Origin: DATFTF01 sp963825175 | Lineage (GTDB): Bacteria > Acidobacteriota > Thermoanaerobaculia > UBA5066 > Gp7-AA6 | Length of the DNA: 64,000 nt | NCBI GenBank assembly: GCA_963825175.1 | Contig: CAWGSA010000004.1 | Coordinates: 186,001 to 250,000, forward strand | Reading direction: 5' to 3' | Shown: positions 61,618 to 64,000 of the stretch, in pieces | How positions within the stretch are numbered: position 1 is the stretch's first letter | Layout: every line of letters begins with the position of its first letter | The notes under the pieces: model-generated | The model's input: only the letters and a program-made list of their open reading frames with translations | Told to the model about the DNA's origin: nothing | Database searches by the model: none | Program-made: the position numbers and the translations under genes

Positions 61618-61827
61618 ATGGAACGCAACTCCGGCAGGGTCGTGGTGCTGGTCCTGACCGGGCACGCCCTCGCCGCGGCCTGGACATGGCGGGACATCCG
61701 GCAGCAGCCGGCACAGCAGGTCCGGGGGAGTAAGACCTTCTGGCGGATCTCCAGCGCAGTCAACACTCTCGGCTCGGTCGGCTACTGGCTGATCGGCCGC
61801 CGCTACCGGAGGTCCCAGCGGCGGTAG
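61618..61827 (+). CDS. Small membrane protein (69 residues)
   Basis: Hydrophobic N-terminus (VVVLVLTGHALAAAWTW), then RDIRQQPAQQVRGSKTFWRI and a second hydrophobic stretch (VNTLGSVGYWLIG), ending basic (RRYRRSQRR). Resembles short two-helix proteins next to transport genes in actinobacteria. Probably co-transcribed with the preceding gene. Confidence 0.6.
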   Translation: MERNSGRVVVLVLTGHALAAAWTWRDIRQQPAQQVRGSKTFWRISSAVNTLGSVGYWLIGRRYRRSQRR

Positions 61828-61888
61828 GCGCAGAGAGCGAGCGCAGTGGCGGCCATCGCGTCGGCGTCATCCAGGTCGCGGGTGTGAT

Positions 61889-64000
61889 CTACTCTCGGAT
61901 CCCGATCGCCTCGACCGGCCGCGTCCGTAGCGCCTGCCGCGTTGGTACCGACAGGGCCACTAGGGCCAGCAGCGCCGAAACGCCGAGGATCGCCGCGAAC
62001 CAGCCTGCTGGTGCGTAGGGACGGAGGCCTCCGGTGAACGCGTGGCTGAGCGGCAGCAGCGCGGTGGCCGCGATCGCCAGCCCGATGCCGAGGCCTATGG
62101 CGATGATCAGGATGGCCTCGCAGCGCGCCATCGACCGGACCTGGCCCGTGGTGGCACCGGTGAGCCGCAGCAGCGCTAGCTCGCGGCGGCGCCGGAGCGC
62201 GATCATGACCAGCGTGTTGAGCACGGCGATCGACGTGAAGGCGAAGATCATCGCGACGAAGAACGGGCCAAGCCAGTGGTTCAGCTCGTTGTTGGCGTCG
62301 TTCGCGGTGATGAGCGAGGCGCTGTCGCTCACGTGAAGTCCGGGATAGCGCTGGGCCAGTGCTTGTAGGCGCGTGGCCGCCGCCGCCGCTGGCTGGTTGG
62401 TCTCGATGAGGATTTCGTTCAGGAGCGGGGTGGTCTGGTGACCGGCGGCGAGCTCGGGGGAGAGCAGGGCATCGCCGAAGGCCAGCTCGCGGCTGTAGAT
62501 CGCCGCAACGGTGGCGTGGGCGGGTGTGCCGTCGCCCAGCATGACCGCAACCCGGTCGCCGACCCGGGCACCTGCGGCGTCGGCGACGTGGCGGCCGAGC
62601 GCGATCGTGTCGCCGTGCAGGGCGCTCAGGGATCCCGAGGTCACGCCGACGTCAAGGCCGCCGCCCTTCCCTCCGGTGAGGATCTGGGCGGGGAGGGTGT
62701 TACCGGAAACGCCGAGGCTCGGGCCGAGTGTCGTGGACGTCAGCGCGACCGCCGAGCGCACCCCGAGCGTGGCGCGCGCGTCCGCTAGCGCGGCGGCCGG
62801 GAGTCCCGGCCCGGCGCTGGTGATGGCGAGCTGGCCCGTGCGGCCCGCGCCTGCAATTGCTGGGTAGTGGCGTGGTCGATGGTGGTGAAACCGAAGAAAA
62901 AGGTGCAGCTCACGGCGACGGTGAGCACCAGCGGGGTGCTGGCCGAGGAGAAGCGCCGGGTAGCGGCGCCGAGGTTCGCGGAGGCGAGGAACGCCCCGAC
63001 GGGGAGAGGGCCGTGACGCCAGCGCCAGCAGCCGGGCGACCGCGTACACCACGACTGGGCCGAAGAAGGCGGCCGCCACCGCGAGGAAGAGCGCGCTGAT
63101 CTCTGATGTTGGCGCGGCTGTCTGCGGGTCGGTGGTGGTGATCGAGACCGCGAATAGCGGGACCGCGCCGGCGAGCGCGATCAGCCCGCCGATGACGCGC
63201 CCGGTACCAGCAGCCGCGGCTCCGCTGCGGCGTCGGTAAGCGCGAGGGTCGGCGGCACGCGGGCGGCGCGCCGCCCGGCGACCAGCGCCGCGAGCAGCGC
63301 GGTGACGACCCCGCCGCCGATCGCCGCGGCGGCAGCTGGCCAGTCGTAGTGGAGGGCGTAGTTCGGCGTCGTGATGCCGTGATCGGACAGCCCTTGCGCG
63401 AGCACCCGGCCCAGCACGATCCCGGGCCAGATCCCGGCCGCCGAGCCGACCAGGGCGACGATCGTCGCCTCCCACGCGATCATGCGCCGGATCCGGCCGG
63501 GCGTCGCGGCCACCGCCCGCAGAGCGCGATCTCCCGCTCCCGCTGCTGTATCGACAGGCCCAGCGTGCTGGCGACGACGAATATCGCGATGAACATTGAC
63601 AGCCCGCCGAACGCCGCCGTGACCGGGATCAAGGCCGTGCGGGTTCGCTCGATATCTGGATACTCGGCCGCGCCGCGTCCGGCGCCTGTCAGGACCTGCG
63701 CACTGTCGGCGGCCGCGCGCAGGCGCGAGACGTCAAAGCCGGGTGCGGCGAGCACGCCGATCGCGTCGACCAGGCCCGGATGCCCAGCCAGCCGCGTTGC
63801 CTCGGCGTCTGTCAGGAAGACCGCCGACTGCTGGGTGACGGGGTGGCTCGGCCGGGCGACGCCGACCACCGTGACCGTGTGCGCGGGCTCGGCGGCGGCG
63901 AGGGCCAGTCGCGCACCGAGTGCGGCCGGGTAGCCGGTGACAACCTCGCCAGGCCGGGCGGGCGGCCGTCCGGCGGTCAGGACGTACGGCGCCAGCGCGG
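61889..64000 (-). CDS. FtsX-type ABC permease, frameshifted and cut by window end
   Basis: The 5' part lies beyond 64,000. C-terminal FtsX domain (AMIFAFTSIAVLNTLVMIALRRRRELALLRLTGATTGQV ... VPTRQALRTRPVEAIG) is intact to the stop at 61889. Upstream pieces in other frames: MAATPGRIRRMIAWEATIVALVG, GGLSMFIAIFVVASTLGLSIQQREREIAL, and an extracytoplasmic segment (TTLGPSLGVSGNTLPAQILTG). At least three shifts (near 62870, 63000-63220, 63500). Two FtsX units with a large outer domain, as in MacB/LolC-like exporters. No ATPase visible in the window. Confidence 0.75.

Overview
The window looks like two unrelated high-GC genomes joined near position 39,780. Bases 1 to about 39,780 resemble an environmental Gram-negative bacterium, most like an Acidobacteriota member (Thermoanaerobaculia-like). 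The evidence is a sigma54 response regulator with a PDZ-containing kinase, very large secreted PKD proteins, outer-membrane beta-barrels, PEGA and FG-GAP surface proteins, and heptanucleotide intergenic repeats. Bases about 39,808 to 64,000 are actinobacterial in gene content: an NB-ARC/TPR regulator, a YtrA-type GntR/ABC module, an EHN-type epoxide hydrolase, a DHA2 exporter and a leaderless Lrp gene. The join falls inside a truncated minus-strand gene. I read it as a chimeric contig or concatenation, but cannot prove that from the sequence alone.

Left part. 1-7 kb: SpoIIE-type phosphatase (5'-truncated), an SAH/MTA-type deaminase, then a sigma54 response regulator overlapping its sensor kinase. 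7-16 kb: outer-membrane barrel, proline dehydrogenase, ComF, a second barrel, a sigma54 promoter with a 32-codon ORF, Lrp, a DnaJ with half a zinc finger, a secreted unknown protein, a TPR protein and an XRE regulator. 16-27 kb: ABC-2 polysaccharide permease, FG-GAP protein, an exported protein with a structured leader, and a 1.6k-residue PKD protein. 26-38 kb: a surface-glycan cluster holding a radical SAM/SPASM protein, a Wzt-like ATPase, a methyltransferase, five glycosyltransferase domains (one fused to a PIG-L deacetylase) and a GNAT. Its genes are joined by TTGA or GTGA stop/start overlaps. 38-39.5 kb: PEGA protein, then a strongly folded ~169-nt RNA with perfectly paired ends (6S-like architecture).

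Right part. 39.8-44.1 kb: NB-ARC/TPR regulator diverging from a 59-codon cysteine-rich ORF, followed by two decayed genes. 44.2-52 kb: mostly intact genes (VOC protein and AraC regulator, a phosphotransferase, a DMT exporter diverging from an Lrp gene, a thioesterase, a VIT-family transporter, a DHA2 exporter, a cytidylate-kinase-like protein and an amidohydrolase). 52-57 kb: the most unusual gene, a 1057-residue ferritin-like/CDGSH/4Fe-4S/CDGSH/globin fusion, diverging from a LysR gene and next to a GlcG/HbpS-like heme-binding gene. 57-64 kb: epoxide hydrolase, a GntR-ABC module behind a 34-nt palindrome, two small genes and an FtsX-type permease cut by the window end.

Frameshifts cluster at 28.1-30.5, 42.5-44.1 and 55.4-63.6 kb, while the regions between are essentially intact. 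They may be consensus errors or real decay.
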